From assembly GCA_964537555.1 (NCBI GenBank), contig CAZIAD010000010.1:1-64000 (forward strand): 64,000 bases of DNA, given 5' to 3'. Below the pieces are notes generated by a model. It did no database searches. It was not told the DNA's origin and saw only the letters and a list, made by a program, of their open reading frames with translations. The stretch comes from CAYRWR01 sp964537555 (GTDB lineage: Bacteria > Spirochaetota > Brevinematia > Brevinematales > CAYRWR01). Of the stretch, positions 25,028-33,965 are shown one piece after another (the stretch's first letter is position 1; each line of letters starts with the position of its first letter). The position numbers were made by a program, and so were the translations under genes.

Positions 25028-26128
25028 ATGTCTGTAAAAGGAGATGCCCGTCAGGCCCTGCAGCTGGAATTGTATAATAGCTTTCAGGAGATCAAGATAG
25101 GTAGTCTATCGGATCTTCCTCTCCCTCTGGGGGTATTACTGAATATTGAGGAACATCCTGAATATCTGATACAAAAGATAGAAGGAGGTCTGAGCGGTAT
25201 AGTATATAAGATCCAGGTCGATGGAGTGGATTATAACCTCAAAAAAGAGCGTCGTGATATCCTGGTCAAAAATCCGGATGGCCAGACTTCCTTTATGAAT
25301 GAGATACAGATTCGACAGAGAATAGAACTCTTTAGAAAAAGCCCCGGGTATGAGGGAGAGTTTGAAAACATCATAAAGACTATCTATGCCTCTAAGAATA
25401 ACGGCATCATGTTGTCTCCCTGGATCGATGCACAGCATATACAGACCGTAAGGCCGGAACTGATCCGCAGCCTGTTTACGACTTATCTCAATCTGGAAAA
25501 AAAAGGAATCTTCGACCTCGATCCCTGCTCCGGCAATCTTCTGGTGCAGGACGACCGTATCATCCTGTTTGACTTTGGTTATACCTATCTGTTTGACCCC
25601 CTGACTGATTTTAATCCTGATGGCAGAGAGTTCGGCCTAATGCATATGGCAGAAAGATTTGAATCCCGTTTCTTTTTCCAGTATCTTATGGATCTGGAAG
25701 AGAGCGCTGGGCTCGCCGCTGCCCTGGAGCAGTACCGTATGGAAAAAGAGATAGCTCTGGATATATACAGGCAAAAGTATAGCTGGCTCCTGGGACGGGA
25801 CGCGCAGGAAGAGGTCCTGGATTATGTGCGTGGCTTTATCCTGCAATGGGAAAAGGGCCTCAGTTCAGAGGAAGATCTTCAGAAATTATACAGCCTGGAA
25901 AGCTTCCTGTCCTATAGTATGGATGCCAAAGATGACCTGCATGGACAGACCTGCACTCCCGGCACTCTTAAGAAAATCGACCGTATCATCAAAGCATTGG
26001 AGAGCAGCTATAACTCTCTTAAAGTCAGGGGTATGCTATGGGGCAATGAAGCCCGGATGGACCAGGCTGAGATCCTGGATTTCTGGAAAGAGAACCTGCG
26101 TAAAGCCCATGACTGGCAGATCCATTAA
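25028..26128 (+). CDS. Protein-kinase-like fold protein (phosphotransferase)
   Basis: 366 residues. GGLSGIVYKIQVDGVDYNLKK looks like a glycine-rich loop and lysine strand (about 53-75), FDLDPCSGNLLVQDD like the catalytic HxDxxxxN loop, and IILFDFGYTYLF like the DFG metal site (about 160-190). This fits the aminoglycoside-phosphotransferase/LPS-kinase fold. The catalytic His is replaced by phenylalanine before DLD. The C-terminal 150 residues are helical and unrecognised. It could phosphorylate a small molecule or a glycan, or be an inactive relative. It stands alone with its own promoter and 67 bases before the next gene. Confidence 0.6.
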   Translation: MSVKGDARQALQLELYNSFQEIKIGSLSDLPLPLGVLLNIEEHPEYLIQKIEGGLSGIVYKIQVDGVDYNLKKERRDILVKNPDGQTSFMNEIQIRQRIELFRKSPGYEGEFENIIKTIYASKNNGIMLSPWIDAQHIQTVRPELIRSLFTTYLNLEKKGIFDLDPCSGNLLVQDDRIILFDFGYTYLFDPLTDFNPDGREFGLMHMAERFESRFFFQYLMDLEESAGLAAALEQYRMEKEIALDIYRQKYSWLLGRDAQEEVLDYVRGFILQWEKGLSSEEDLQKLYSLESFLSYSMDAKDDLHGQTCTPGTLKKIDRIIKALESSYNSLKVRGMLWGNEARMDQAEILDFWKENLRKAHDWQIH

Positions 26129-26195
26129 AAAAATTTAGACGTTTTTCTCGATTTTTACCTTTTTTGCGCTATACTATTAACAGGGAAGAAAAAAA

Positions 26196-27665
26196 ATGAA
26201 AAAAATACTGTTTCTGTTTTTACTGATATTTCCAGGCACCCTGGTTTATACCCAGCAGGAGAATAAAAAAGTCATTCTTGTCCCTTTTGATTATAAACAG
26301 GACTCAGTCAATCCTGCCATGGCACAGTCTGTAAGTGAGATGTTATTTTACTCCTTTTACAATTATCTGAGTATATTTACCTTCCTGGAAATCCCGGATG
26401 AATCAGAACTATCCTCCATTCGGGTACAGGAGAAAGATCTGTTAAATACTGCCCGTGAACAGAAGGCAGATTTTATAGTCTATGGTGAATTCAGCCTGAA
26501 TGGCAATAGTTCACTCCCTGAGGTCATCATCCATGTAAAGGTATGGTCCCTGGCCCAAAGAGCACTTATTATGGACAAGCTTATCCGTAGCCCCCTGGAT
26601 CTGGATATTTTTGATAGCATAGACAAGCTGGCCGCTGACACCCTGATGCTGGCCTTCCAGGTACGGTCAGGATTTTCCAGTATCACATTTTCTATAGACC
26701 CTATTGGACGTGAACAATACGAATTATTCATTAATAATAAAAAAAAGACCGTCCTCTCCAATCAGCATAACATCTTTCAGCAAAAGATCCTGGGAGATAA
26801 CAGTTATAAAGTGGTTTTAAAGCTTATAGACGGAGGTATTGTCTATAAAGAGAAGCTATCCATAGCACCTGGAAGCATCACTAATATACGTTATATACCC
26901 AGGGCTAATCTCAATGTTGATAGTCTGCGCCATTTCAAGAAGAGTATTCATTACCAGGTACGCCTGGATGACACCCTGTTGAGATCCTCAGCTTTTTTTA
27001 AAAACATACCGGCAGGGATCAACTATACACTCTCAGTAAAGACAAATGGCCTAATCATCTCAAATCAGACATTTTATCTGGGTGACAGACAGGTTATCAG
27101 CGTCCGGCCATCGGCAGGCTACTATCCCCGATGGTATTTTTCCATAGGTCTGGGTGGTAAGAGTGGAACCCTAGAGGTAAAAAACACTATAAGTTTGAGT
27201 AATTATTTTAGCCAGAGAGGAGCATTTTCTCTGCTACTGAGGGGTGAATACAATCTCACACCCCGCCTGAACCTGAGCGCAGGACTGGGAATGACAATTT
27301 ATAATAATACCACATATTCTAATCTCAGTGTTAATCTTTGGGATCTACTCCTGGAAGCCCGGTTCCAGGTATTTGGAGACTGGAAGAAAGATACCAGATT
27401 ATATGTCGGCCTATTCACCGAGTTCCATTTTTATTCTTTAAAAAATCAATCAGGCTCAGGGATATTATCCCGTAACGCTCTGATTCCCGAAATAGATCCG
27501 GGCCTGGCCCTGGAGGCTCACTTCAGATCAGACTGGTATGTCCGCATACAGTGGTACCTGGATAAAGAACGTATTCATGACTTATCCTATCTGGAAGTAC
27601 CGGCTCAGCTCATCAACCCCTCTTTCCCGGTAAAAATACTGGCCGGGTACAAGATTGCATTTTGA
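26196..27665 (+). CDS. Exported protein with N-terminal CsgG/FlgO-like and C-terminal barrel-like parts
   Basis: 489 residues with a signal peptide (1-20). Residues about 25-155 (VILVPFDYKQDSVNPAMAQSVSEMLFYSF, then ADFIVYGEFSL) follow the pattern of the CsgG/FlgO/TolB-N-like domain: a strand, a helix bundle and a late VYGxF strand. A middle beta part (about 160-300) leads to a C-terminal region of alternating strands (RLNLSAGLGMTIYNN, YVGLFTEFHFYS) ending with phenylalanine. I infer an outer-membrane protein. The name is not known and the promoter is weak. Confidence is moderate for topology, low for role. Confidence 0.65.
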   Translation: MKKILFLFLLIFPGTLVYTQQENKKVILVPFDYKQDSVNPAMAQSVSEMLFYSFYNYLSIFTFLEIPDESELSSIRVQEKDLLNTAREQKADFIVYGEFSLNGNSSLPEVIIHVKVWSLAQRALIMDKLIRSPLDLDIFDSIDKLAADTLMLAFQVRSGFSSITFSIDPIGREQYELFINNKKKTVLSNQHNIFQQKILGDNSYKVVLKLIDGGIVYKEKLSIAPGSITNIRYIPRANLNVDSLRHFKKSIHYQVRLDDTLLRSSAFFKNIPAGINYTLSVKTNGLIISNQTFYLGDRQVISVRPSAGYYPRWYFSIGLGGKSGTLEVKNTISLSNYFSQRGAFSLLLRGEYNLTPRLNLSAGLGMTIYNNTTYSNLSVNLWDLLLEARFQVFGDWKKDTRLYVGLFTEFHFYSLKNQSGSGILSRNALIPEIDPGLALEAHFRSDWYVRIQWYLDKERIHDLSYLEVPAQLINPSFPVKILAGYKIAF

Positions 27666-27694
27666 TTTTCTTTCACGGGATTTACTAAATAAAG

Positions 27695-27725
27695 AAAGGG
27701 GCTGCCTTCTGGACAGCCCCTCTTT
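27695..27725. terminator. Terminator between barrel-like gene and fba
   Basis: GGGGCTG pairs with CAGCCCC around a nine-base loop; A-rich before and T-rich after. It serves two convergent genes. Confidence 0.65.
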
Positions 27726-27746
27726 CTATACTTTGCAGAAATCGTA

Positions 27747-28823
27747 TTAGTTTCTACCCACACAGTTCAAATCTTTGAATGCCTGTTCAATACGGGCAAC
27801 CATGGATTCCTGGGCTTTTCTGAGCCATACACGGGGGTCATAGTACTTCTTGTTAGGCTTGTCTTCACCTTCAGGGTTACCGAGCTGGGCCTGGAGGTAG
27901 CCTTCTTTTTCTTTGTAATAATTTAATATTCCTGCCCAGGTAGCCCACTGGGTATCAGTATCAATATTCATCTTGACCACTCCATAGCTGATAGCTTCGG
28001 CAATCTCAGCGGCTGATGATCCGGATCCACCATGAAATACAAAGGTGATGGGATGTGCTTCAGCAATGCCATGTTTCTCCTTGACATATTTCTGACCCTT
28101 ATCCAGGATCTTGGGAGTGAGCTTTACATTACCGGGTTTGTAAACACCATGCACATTTCCAAAAGCAGCAGCTATGGTGAAATTAGGGCTGATCTCTTTG
28201 AGCTGAGTATAGGCATAATCGATCTCTTCAGGCTTGGAGTACAGTTCTTCAGGAGCCACATCGGAATTATCCACACCATCTTCTTCTCCACCGGTGATAC
28301 CCAGTTCGATTTCCAGGAACATTTCCAGTTTAGCCATACGGGCCAGATATTTTCTGGAGATCTCCATATTCTCTTCGATGGACTCTTCAGAGAGATCCAG
28401 CATGTGAGATGAGAAGAGAGGTTTACCATTTTCTTTGTAGAACTTTTCGCCGGCATCCAGAAGTCCGTCGATCCAGGGAAGCAGCTTTTTAGCACAATGG
28501 TCGGTATGCAGTACTACTGCTACACCATATTTTTCAGCCAGTTCATGTACGTGTTTAGCACCAGCGATAGCTCCGGCAATAGCAGAACCCTGGCCTTCCA
28601 GTTTCAGTCCTTTTCCGGCATTAAAAGCAGCTCCACCGTTGGAAAACTGTATCATGACAGGAGATTTGACTTTTGCGGCTGCTTCCATTACCCCATTGAC
28701 TGAGTCTGAACCGACACAGTTGACTGCAGGCAGTGCAAAGCCCTCTTTTTTACAGATCTCAAACAGAGTAGTCAGATCCTTGCCATATACTACACCAGGC
28801 TTGATTTTGTCTAAAACACCCAT
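27747..28823 (-). CDS. fba: Class II fructose-bisphosphate aldolase
   Basis: 358 residues. The zinc-binding motifs VVLHTDHCAKKLLPW and GNVHGVYKPGN and the loop LFSSHMLDLSEE match class IIA (E. coli FbaA-type) aldolases. The enzyme splits fructose-1,6-bisphosphate to dihydroxyacetone phosphate and glyceraldehyde-3-phosphate in glycolysis, and serves the breakdown of starch sugars produced by the amylase locus. The length is normal. It is a single-gene unit on the minus strand, facing away from the cysteine desulfurase. Confidence 0.96.
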   Translation of the reverse strand: MGVLDKIKPGVVYGKDLTTLFEICKKEGFALPAVNCVGSDSVNGVMEAAAKVKSPVMIQFSNGGAAFNAGKGLKLEGQGSAIAGAIAGAKHVHELAEKYGVAVVLHTDHCAKKLLPWIDGLLDAGEKFYKENGKPLFSSHMLDLSEESIEENMEISRKYLARMAKLEMFLEIELGITGGEEDGVDNSDVAPEELYSKPEEIDYAYTQLKEISPNFTIAAAFGNVHGVYKPGNVKLTPKILDKGQKYVKEKHGIAEAHPITFVFHGGSGSSAAEIAEAISYGVVKMNIDTDTQWATWAGILNYYKEKEGYLQAQLGNPEGEDKPNKKYYDPRVWLRKAQESMVARIEQAFKDLNCVGRN

Positions 28824-28939
28824 GATTTCCTTCCTTATCTATTATTTTCTTTATATTCCTAACAGGAGTATATTTTCCCATTTTTAGACCAATATGTCCA
28901 GTATTTAAAAAGAAGCACCTCAATAGCCTGCCGATTTAT

Positions 28940-28968
28940 TTGTAAAAACCCCTTCTCCTCTTTAAACT
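28940..28968 (+). promoter_or_regulatory. Possible promoter of the desulfurase-thiI operon
   Basis: TTGTAA (28940-28945), a 17-bp spacer and TAAACT (28963-28968), about 30 bases before the ATG. Weaker than others in the window. Confidence 0.4.
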
Positions 28969-28998
28969 ATATGTCCTGAATAAACAGAAGAGAAGATT

Positions 28999-30156
28999 AT
29001 GCCTCCATCTATTTACCTCGATAACGCTGCCAGCACAGCCCCCCATCCTGAAGTAATCTCCACCATGTTAGACTGTATGCAGAATAATTACGCTAATCCT
29101 TCTTCTCTGCATAAGATGGGCCAGTCAGCTGAAAAGATGTTACGCCAGTCCCGCCAGCTTTTAGCAGGCTCTCTCAACTGTGAACCGGAAGAGCTGATTT
29201 TCTGCTCGGGGGGCACAGAAGCCAATAACCTGGCAGTAATGGGCAGCCTGCTCCCCTTCAAGGCCACAGCCCGGCAAAACAAGATCCTGTGCAGCGGCAT
29301 AGAACATCCCTCTGTACTGAACCAATACAGGTACCTGGAGTTACTAGGCTATAAAGTGATCTATCTCCCCGTAAATACCCAGGGTATCCTGGAAGCCCGG
29401 ACTCTGGAAAAGCATATGGATGAGACAGTGCGCCTGGTCAGTATCATGTGGGTCAATAATGAACTGGGCACTATACAAAATATTCCCTTTCTGGGCAATA
29501 TTGTCAAACAGTATGACGCAGTCTTTCATGTAGATGCGGTGCAGGCCTGGGGCAAGATCCCTCTGTCCATTCCATCTCCGGTAGACCTGCTCAGCCTAAG
29601 CGGGCACAAGATCCACGGGCCCAAAGGGATAGGAGTTCTCTATAAAAAGAAGGCTACCCGGCTCAGGACCATATATATGGGGGGAGCCCAGGAGCAGGGC
29701 CTCCGTCCCGGCACTGAAAACACCTATGCTATTGCCGGCCTGGCCCGGGCTGTAGAACTCCTGCCGGACCGGGGTGAATGGGATCGTATCAGCACACTAC
29801 GGCATAGACTGACCCGGGGATTAGAAGAACAGATCAGTGGCCTGCATATACGAACGGCAGAGGCCCCTCATCAGGTTCCCCATATTCTCAGCCTGAGCAT
29901 CCCCGGTATCAGGGCTGAGATCCTGATACACAGCCTGGAAAGCCGGGATATACATATCTCTACCGGGGCAGCCTGTAATTCCCGGCAGAAGAAGCCCAAC
30001 CATGTCCTGCAGGCTATCGGCCTCAATGAAAGAGAGATGGATAGCTCCATACGCATTAGCCTGGGCCATTATAACACCGAAACTGACATTGACACTGCTG
30101 TATCAGCCATCACAGAAGAAGTCGAAAAACTCAGAAAGATCTTAAACCTGAAATAA
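28999..30156 (+). CDS. Cysteine desulfurase (IscS/NifS family)
   Basis: 385 residues. It has YLDNAASTAPHPEV at the start, the PLP lysine in SGHKIHGPKGIG and the catalytic cysteine in STGAACNSRQ. The enzyme takes sulfur from cysteine and passes it as persulfide. It lies 12 bases before thiI, so the sulfur is likely used for tRNA thiolation and perhaps iron-sulfur assembly; no iscU is next to it. The active-site loop is long, as in IscS/NifS rather than SufS. Confidence 0.93.
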   Translation: MPPSIYLDNAASTAPHPEVISTMLDCMQNNYANPSSLHKMGQSAEKMLRQSRQLLAGSLNCEPEELIFCSGGTEANNLAVMGSLLPFKATARQNKILCSGIEHPSVLNQYRYLELLGYKVIYLPVNTQGILEARTLEKHMDETVRLVSIMWVNNELGTIQNIPFLGNIVKQYDAVFHVDAVQAWGKIPLSIPSPVDLLSLSGHKIHGPKGIGVLYKKKATRLRTIYMGGAQEQGLRPGTENTYAIAGLARAVELLPDRGEWDRISTLRHRLTRGLEEQISGLHIRTAEAPHQVPHILSLSIPGIRAEILIHSLESRDIHISTGAACNSRQKKPNHVLQAIGLNEREMDSSIRISLGHYNTETDIDTAVSAITEEVEKLRKILNLK

Positions 30157-30168
30157 AAAGGAAGAAAC

Positions 30169-31350
30169 ATGGAATCACTGTCCTATCTCATAAAATACGG
30201 TGAGCTCACCCTCAAGGGGAGAAACCGCCGACTCTTTGAAAAAAAACTGGCCTACCGGATGCGCCAGAAATTCAGTGATTATTCTCAGTATGAGCTGGAA
30301 CGGCGCCGCTCCTCTATGTTCCTCAGAATTGAGGGAGAGGAGCAGAAGATCACACCCGCCCTGGGCCAGGTATTCGGCATATCTACTTTTTCCAAAGTCG
30401 AGTTTACCGAGCTGGAACTGGATGCCATCCTGAAGAAGGGTTACGAGCTCACCCAAAAGTATATCGAAGAGCATCCTCAGAAAAGCTATACCTTTAAAGT
30501 ACGGGCCCGCCGTTCCAATAAACGTTTTAAATACGATACCATGGCCCTGAACCGACTCCTGGGAGAATACGTGCTGGAATCCGACCTGGCAGACCGGCTC
30601 ACAGTAGACCTGAAAAAGGCCGATATAGAGCTGGTGGTGGAGATCCATGATACCCAGGCCTATCTCTACACCGCCAAAAACCCCGGTGCGGGCGGACTGC
30701 CGGTAGGCATCTCGGGCAAGGCAGGCCTGCTCCTGTCCGGAGGGATAGATTCCCCCATTGCCGGGTGGATGATGATGAAGCGGGGCCTGGAGATATCACC
30801 TATCTATTTTCATGCCCATCCTTTTGTGAGTGACCGGACCAAAGAAAAGGTCCTGGACCTGGCCCGTATCCTGAACCGCTATCAGAACTGGATGAAGGTC
30901 TATGTAGTAAACTTTAGCGACATCCAGACCCGCATCAAAGAAAAAGTGTCCGACCAGTATGTGACGCTCATGACCCGGCGTAAGATGATGGAGATAGCAT
31001 CCTATATTACTACTAAGATCGGGGGTAAGGCCCTCATCACCGGGGAGAATCTGGGCCAGGTAGCCAGCCAGACCCCGGAAGCTATGCGGGTCATACAGGA
31101 TGCGGCCGACCTGCCGGTATTCCAGCCTCTGATCGGCCTGGACAAGCAGGAGATCATCGATATGGCCCGCCGTATCGGTACCTATGACACCTCTATTTTG
31201 CCCTATGACGACTGCTGCAGCGTCTTTGCTTCCAAGTCCCCTAACCTGCACCCCAGCATCCCCATCCTGCGCGATACTGAAGACAGGCTGAAAATGGAAG
31301 AGGGTTGGCTTAAGGATGTAGCGGATGGAGTAGAAGTGATCAAGCTGTAA
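30169..31350 (+). CDS. thiI: ThiI, tRNA 4-thiouridine synthetase
   Basis: 393 residues with an N-terminal ferredoxin-like and THUMP domain (about 1-165) and a PP-loop pyrophosphatase domain starting at LLSGGIDSPIAGWMMMK. A later PYDDCCSVF is typical of the family. It lacks the C-terminal rhodanese domain of the E. coli enzyme, as do most bacterial and archaeal forms. It adds sulfur at uridine 8 of tRNA, using persulfide from the cysteine desulfurase encoded just upstream. The two are co-transcribed. Confidence 0.93.
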   Translation: MESLSYLIKYGELTLKGRNRRLFEKKLAYRMRQKFSDYSQYELERRRSSMFLRIEGEEQKITPALGQVFGISTFSKVEFTELELDAILKKGYELTQKYIEEHPQKSYTFKVRARRSNKRFKYDTMALNRLLGEYVLESDLADRLTVDLKKADIELVVEIHDTQAYLYTAKNPGAGGLPVGISGKAGLLLSGGIDSPIAGWMMMKRGLEISPIYFHAHPFVSDRTKEKVLDLARILNRYQNWMKVYVVNFSDIQTRIKEKVSDQYVTLMTRRKMMEIASYITTKIGGKALITGENLGQVASQTPEAMRVIQDAADLPVFQPLIGLDKQEIIDMARRIGTYDTSILPYDDCCSVFASKSPNLHPSIPILRDTEDRLKMEEGWLKDVADGVEVIKL

Positions 31351-31420
31351 AAATAGCTTTTTATGTAATTTTTTAGCCTTTACTTCGTCTATAGTATTAA
31401 GAAAGTAAAGGAGAATAAAA

Positions 31421-31894
31421 ATGCCTGGATTTATGGAGTCTCTTAATCATAGCCAAATCATTTACGGCGCCTCAGTCATCACCAGTGACCACACCTTGAT
31501 CCTGGCTCCCCGGGCAATGCGCGACTATGGACTGAAAGTCGGAGATGAGATACTGCTGTATGCTCCTGTGAACAGCCGGGGAAAAGTCTCCATTATGAAG
31601 TTATCAGACACACATGAAAGCCTGTTTCAGTCCTTTATTCCTAATATTGAAAGAAACAATAAAGTCTATGAGCACAAGGGCATCTATATGGCTATTACCA
31701 GAGTGAGCAGTTACGGATTGACTCTGAATACAGATCTGGCCCAGGCCTTTCATTTACATAAAGGAGAACGTTTCCTGACCACCTCACATAGCGATCACAG
31801 TCTGGTTCTCGCAGCTGTGAGTGAACCTATTGTGATGTATACTCCCTATAGAGAGAGCCGCAAAGACTTTAAGCTGCACACGACTCCCTGTTGA
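31421..31894 (+). CDS. Unknown protein, possible double AbrB-like fold
   Basis: 157 residues, no signal peptide. Residues about 20-50 (ITSDHTLILAPRAMRDYGLKVGDEILLY) resemble the SpoVT/AbrB swapped-hairpin pattern, and residues about 93-130 (SSYGLTLNTDLAQAFHLHKGERFL) look like a second copy. AbrB-type proteins bind DNA or act as toxin-antitoxin modules, but no partner is present. GGAG lies before the ATG. It ends at a strong bidirectional terminator. The family call is tentative. Confidence 0.6.
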   Translation: MPGFMESLNHSQIIYGASVITSDHTLILAPRAMRDYGLKVGDEILLYAPVNSRGKVSIMKLSDTHESLFQSFIPNIERNNKVYEHKGIYMAITRVSSYGLTLNTDLAQAFHLHKGERFLTTSHSDHSLVLAAVSEPIVMYTPYRESRKDFKLHTTPC

Positions 31895-31900
31895 ATAAAC

Positions 31901-31932
31901 AAAACCCGGCAGTAAATACTGCCGGGTTTTTG
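31901..31932. terminator. Bidirectional terminator
   Basis: A 14-base perfect inverted repeat (AAAACCCGGCAGTA) with two loop bases, A-rich on one side and T-rich on the other. It separates the AbrB-like gene from the convergent ankyrin gene. Confidence 0.9.
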
Positions 31933-31946
31933 CTGAAATATTTTTT

Positions 31947-33158
31947 TTATTCGATCACAATCAGATCCACTCTTTCCAGAGTGTTTTTCTGACCGTCATC
32001 CAGATCAATATAGTACTTTTTGTCTGCAATTTTAGCTATATGCCCGGTAGCCAGGTAGCCATTAGGATCCCTGCACAGGATACGTGTACCGGGTTTAAGC
32101 ATCCAGAAGTAGGGAAACTGGTCTTTAAATACTTTGTCAGGGCTTAGTACTTCTATCTTTCCATCATTGAAACGGACCTGTATTCCTCTCTTATCTACCT
32201 TCTGCACTACCCCGGTAGTCCAGATCCGCTTATCATAAAATCCGTACACCTTGTCACCCGTCTCGAGATGAAATCTGACCGGCATCTCTTTTCCACCCAG
32301 GCTTTTGATTATATCCATGCTGCCGTTATTATAAGCCTCCCGGGCCAGAGTCAGAGGTGTTGCCCCATCCAGGTTACGCATATTGATATCTTTATATTTT
32401 CCCGCCAGATACAGTAAGAGTTCCCGGCTTTCTGATGCCTGAACCAGATAGTGCAGAGCGGTATTCCCGTACTTATCTCTCCGGAGCACATCTGCTCCTT
32501 TGTCAATGAGATAACGAGTGCCCTTGACAAAGTAATCACCAGCCATACAGGCATGCATAAGAGCAGTCTTAGTCTCATTATCCACTGCATTGATATCTAT
32601 ACCTTTATCCACCAGGTATTCCAGAAATTTTACAGGGGTGACATGCATATCACACAGAACAGCCAGCATCAAGGCATTTCTGCCTTTTTTATCCACAGCA
32701 TGCAGATTACAGCCTGCCTCGATCAGCTGCCTGGCAGCCGGCCAGTTTATGTAGGTAGTGGAACAGGCCACCAGCATGGGCGTATAGCCCTCATAGATAT
32801 TCCGTACTTCTTTGTCCAGACCTTTATCCAGAAAGAATTGTATTACCTTTTTGTTTCCCGGATTAATACAGGAGGCATAGAGCATGTTTTCACCCGCACT
32901 GTTAGTAGCCTGAATATCTGCGCCATGATCCAGGAGCAGCTGTATCATCTCCATCTGTCCGGCAAAGGCGGCCAGCATAAGATATTCCCCGTAAGCATAG
33001 TTCGGTCCGGAATAATTAGGATCGGCACCCTGGGCCAGGTCTTTTTTCACCCCTTCCAGGTTACCGCTATTTATAGAGTCATATAGATCTTTCTGGACAT
33101 CCGCGAACAGGGGTGCTGAAACAAACAGGATGGATAGGAGAAACAGCAATTTCTTCAT
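31947..33158 (-). CDS. Secreted ankyrin-repeat protein with C-terminal Tudor-like motifs
   Basis: 403 residues with a signal peptide (1-19). About seven ankyrin repeats (about 20-290) carry the usual GxxxLMLAAxxGxxxMIQLLLDHGADI pattern. The last 110 residues hold two short beta-barrel-like motifs (GDKVYGFYDKRIWTTGVVQ and GTRILCRDPNGYLATGHI, each with a later VRFNDG or DLDDG), similar to Tudor/Agenet domains. Ankyrins bind proteins; the Tudor-like part is odd in a secreted protein. The TTGACA-17-TACACT promoter lies only five bases before the ATG. Confidence 0.78.
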   Translation of the reverse strand: MKKLLFLLSILFVSAPLFADVQKDLYDSINSGNLEGVKKDLAQGADPNYSGPNYAYGEYLMLAAFAGQMEMIQLLLDHGADIQATNSAGENMLYASCINPGNKKVIQFFLDKGLDKEVRNIYEGYTPMLVACSTTYINWPAARQLIEAGCNLHAVDKKGRNALMLAVLCDMHVTPVKFLEYLVDKGIDINAVDNETKTALMHACMAGDYFVKGTRYLIDKGADVLRRDKYGNTALHYLVQASESRELLLYLAGKYKDINMRNLDGATPLTLAREAYNNGSMDIIKSLGGKEMPVRFHLETGDKVYGFYDKRIWTTGVVQKVDKRGIQVRFNDGKIEVLSPDKVFKDQFPYFWMLKPGTRILCRDPNGYLATGHIAKIADKKYYIDLDDGQKNTLERVDLIVIE

Positions 33159-33163
33159 ATTTG

Positions 33164-33192
33164 AGTGTACTCCCCTATATTAATTTTGTCAA
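33164..33192 (-). promoter_or_regulatory. Promoter-like sequence abutting the ankyrin gene
   Basis: Minus strand: TTGACA (33187-33192), a 17-bp spacer and TACACT (33164-33169). The -10 ends five bases before the ATG, so the transcript would begin at or beside the start codon. GGGGAG lies inside the spacer. Confidence 0.4.
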
Positions 33193-33244
33193 AGAATAGC
33201 CCATGGTCTCCTACAGCCTATTCATTTTCTTTCATTCTGCCGAA

Positions 33245-33955
33245 TCAATTCCCCAGCTCTGTATTGATCTCTTCCACGGTAGCCAGAATATCAGGAGCGC
33301 CATAGACCGAGCGGCCCATCACGATATAGTCAGCCCCCAGCCTCCGGGCATCTCCGGGGGTCATGACCCGCTTCTGGTCTCCCTTGGCCTCTCCGGCCAG
33401 TCGGATACCGGGGGTGACCAGCTTGGCATCAGGATACTTTTCTTTGAGTATTTCTATCTCAAAGGGAGAGCATACAAATCCCCGCATTCCCATCTCATAG
33501 CCCTTACCCGCCAGGAAGGGTACCATCTCTGACACTTTTTTATTGATAGACAGGTCGTTCTTTATGATCGCATCATTCATGGAGGTGAGTATAGTCACAC
33601 CCAGCACCAGGGGAGAGTGAAACAGCTCTTTCTTATCCAGGGCTTCATTGACTCCGTCCAGAGCCCCCTTGATCATTTCCTGTCCGCCCAGGAGGTGGAT
33701 GGTAAACATATTGACTCCCATCTCAGCCGCAGCCCGGCTTACCCCTCTGACGGTATTAGGGATATCAAAAAACTTCAGGTCCAGGAAGACTTCACTGCCC
33801 TTGCTTTGTATATACTTGATAATGTCCTTGCCGTGACGGCTGTACAGTATAGAGCCGACTTTAAACACTTCCACATGGCCCTGCAGCTCATCTACGATGG
33901 ATTTCGCCTCAGAGAGGGTATCTACATCCAGGGCTACGATCAGTTTTGTACTCAT
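33245..33955 (-). CDS. pyrF: Orotidine 5'-phosphate decarboxylase
   Basis: 236 residues with the catalytic lysine-aspartate motif DLKFFDIPNTV and a phosphate-binding GADYIVMGRSV near the end. PyrF makes UMP from OMP in the last step of pyrimidine synthesis. I chose the ATG at 33955, six bases after AAGGAG; the upstream in-frame GTG at 33961 is next to the ribosome site. It is the last gene of the purQ-led operon and follows the methyltransferase gene by ten bases. Confidence 0.94.
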   Translation of the reverse strand: MSTKLIVALDVDTLSEAKSIVDELQGHVEVFKVGSILYSRHGKDIIKYIQSKGSEVFLDLKFFDIPNTVRGVSRAAAEMGVNMFTIHLLGGQEMIKGALDGVNEALDKKELFHSPLVLGVTILTSMNDAIIKNDLSINKKVSEMVPFLAGKGYEMGMRGFVCSPFEIEILKEKYPDAKLVTPGIRLAGEAKGDQKRVMTPGDARRLGADYIVMGRSVYGAPDILATVEEINTELGN

Positions 33956-33965
33956 GGTCACTCCT

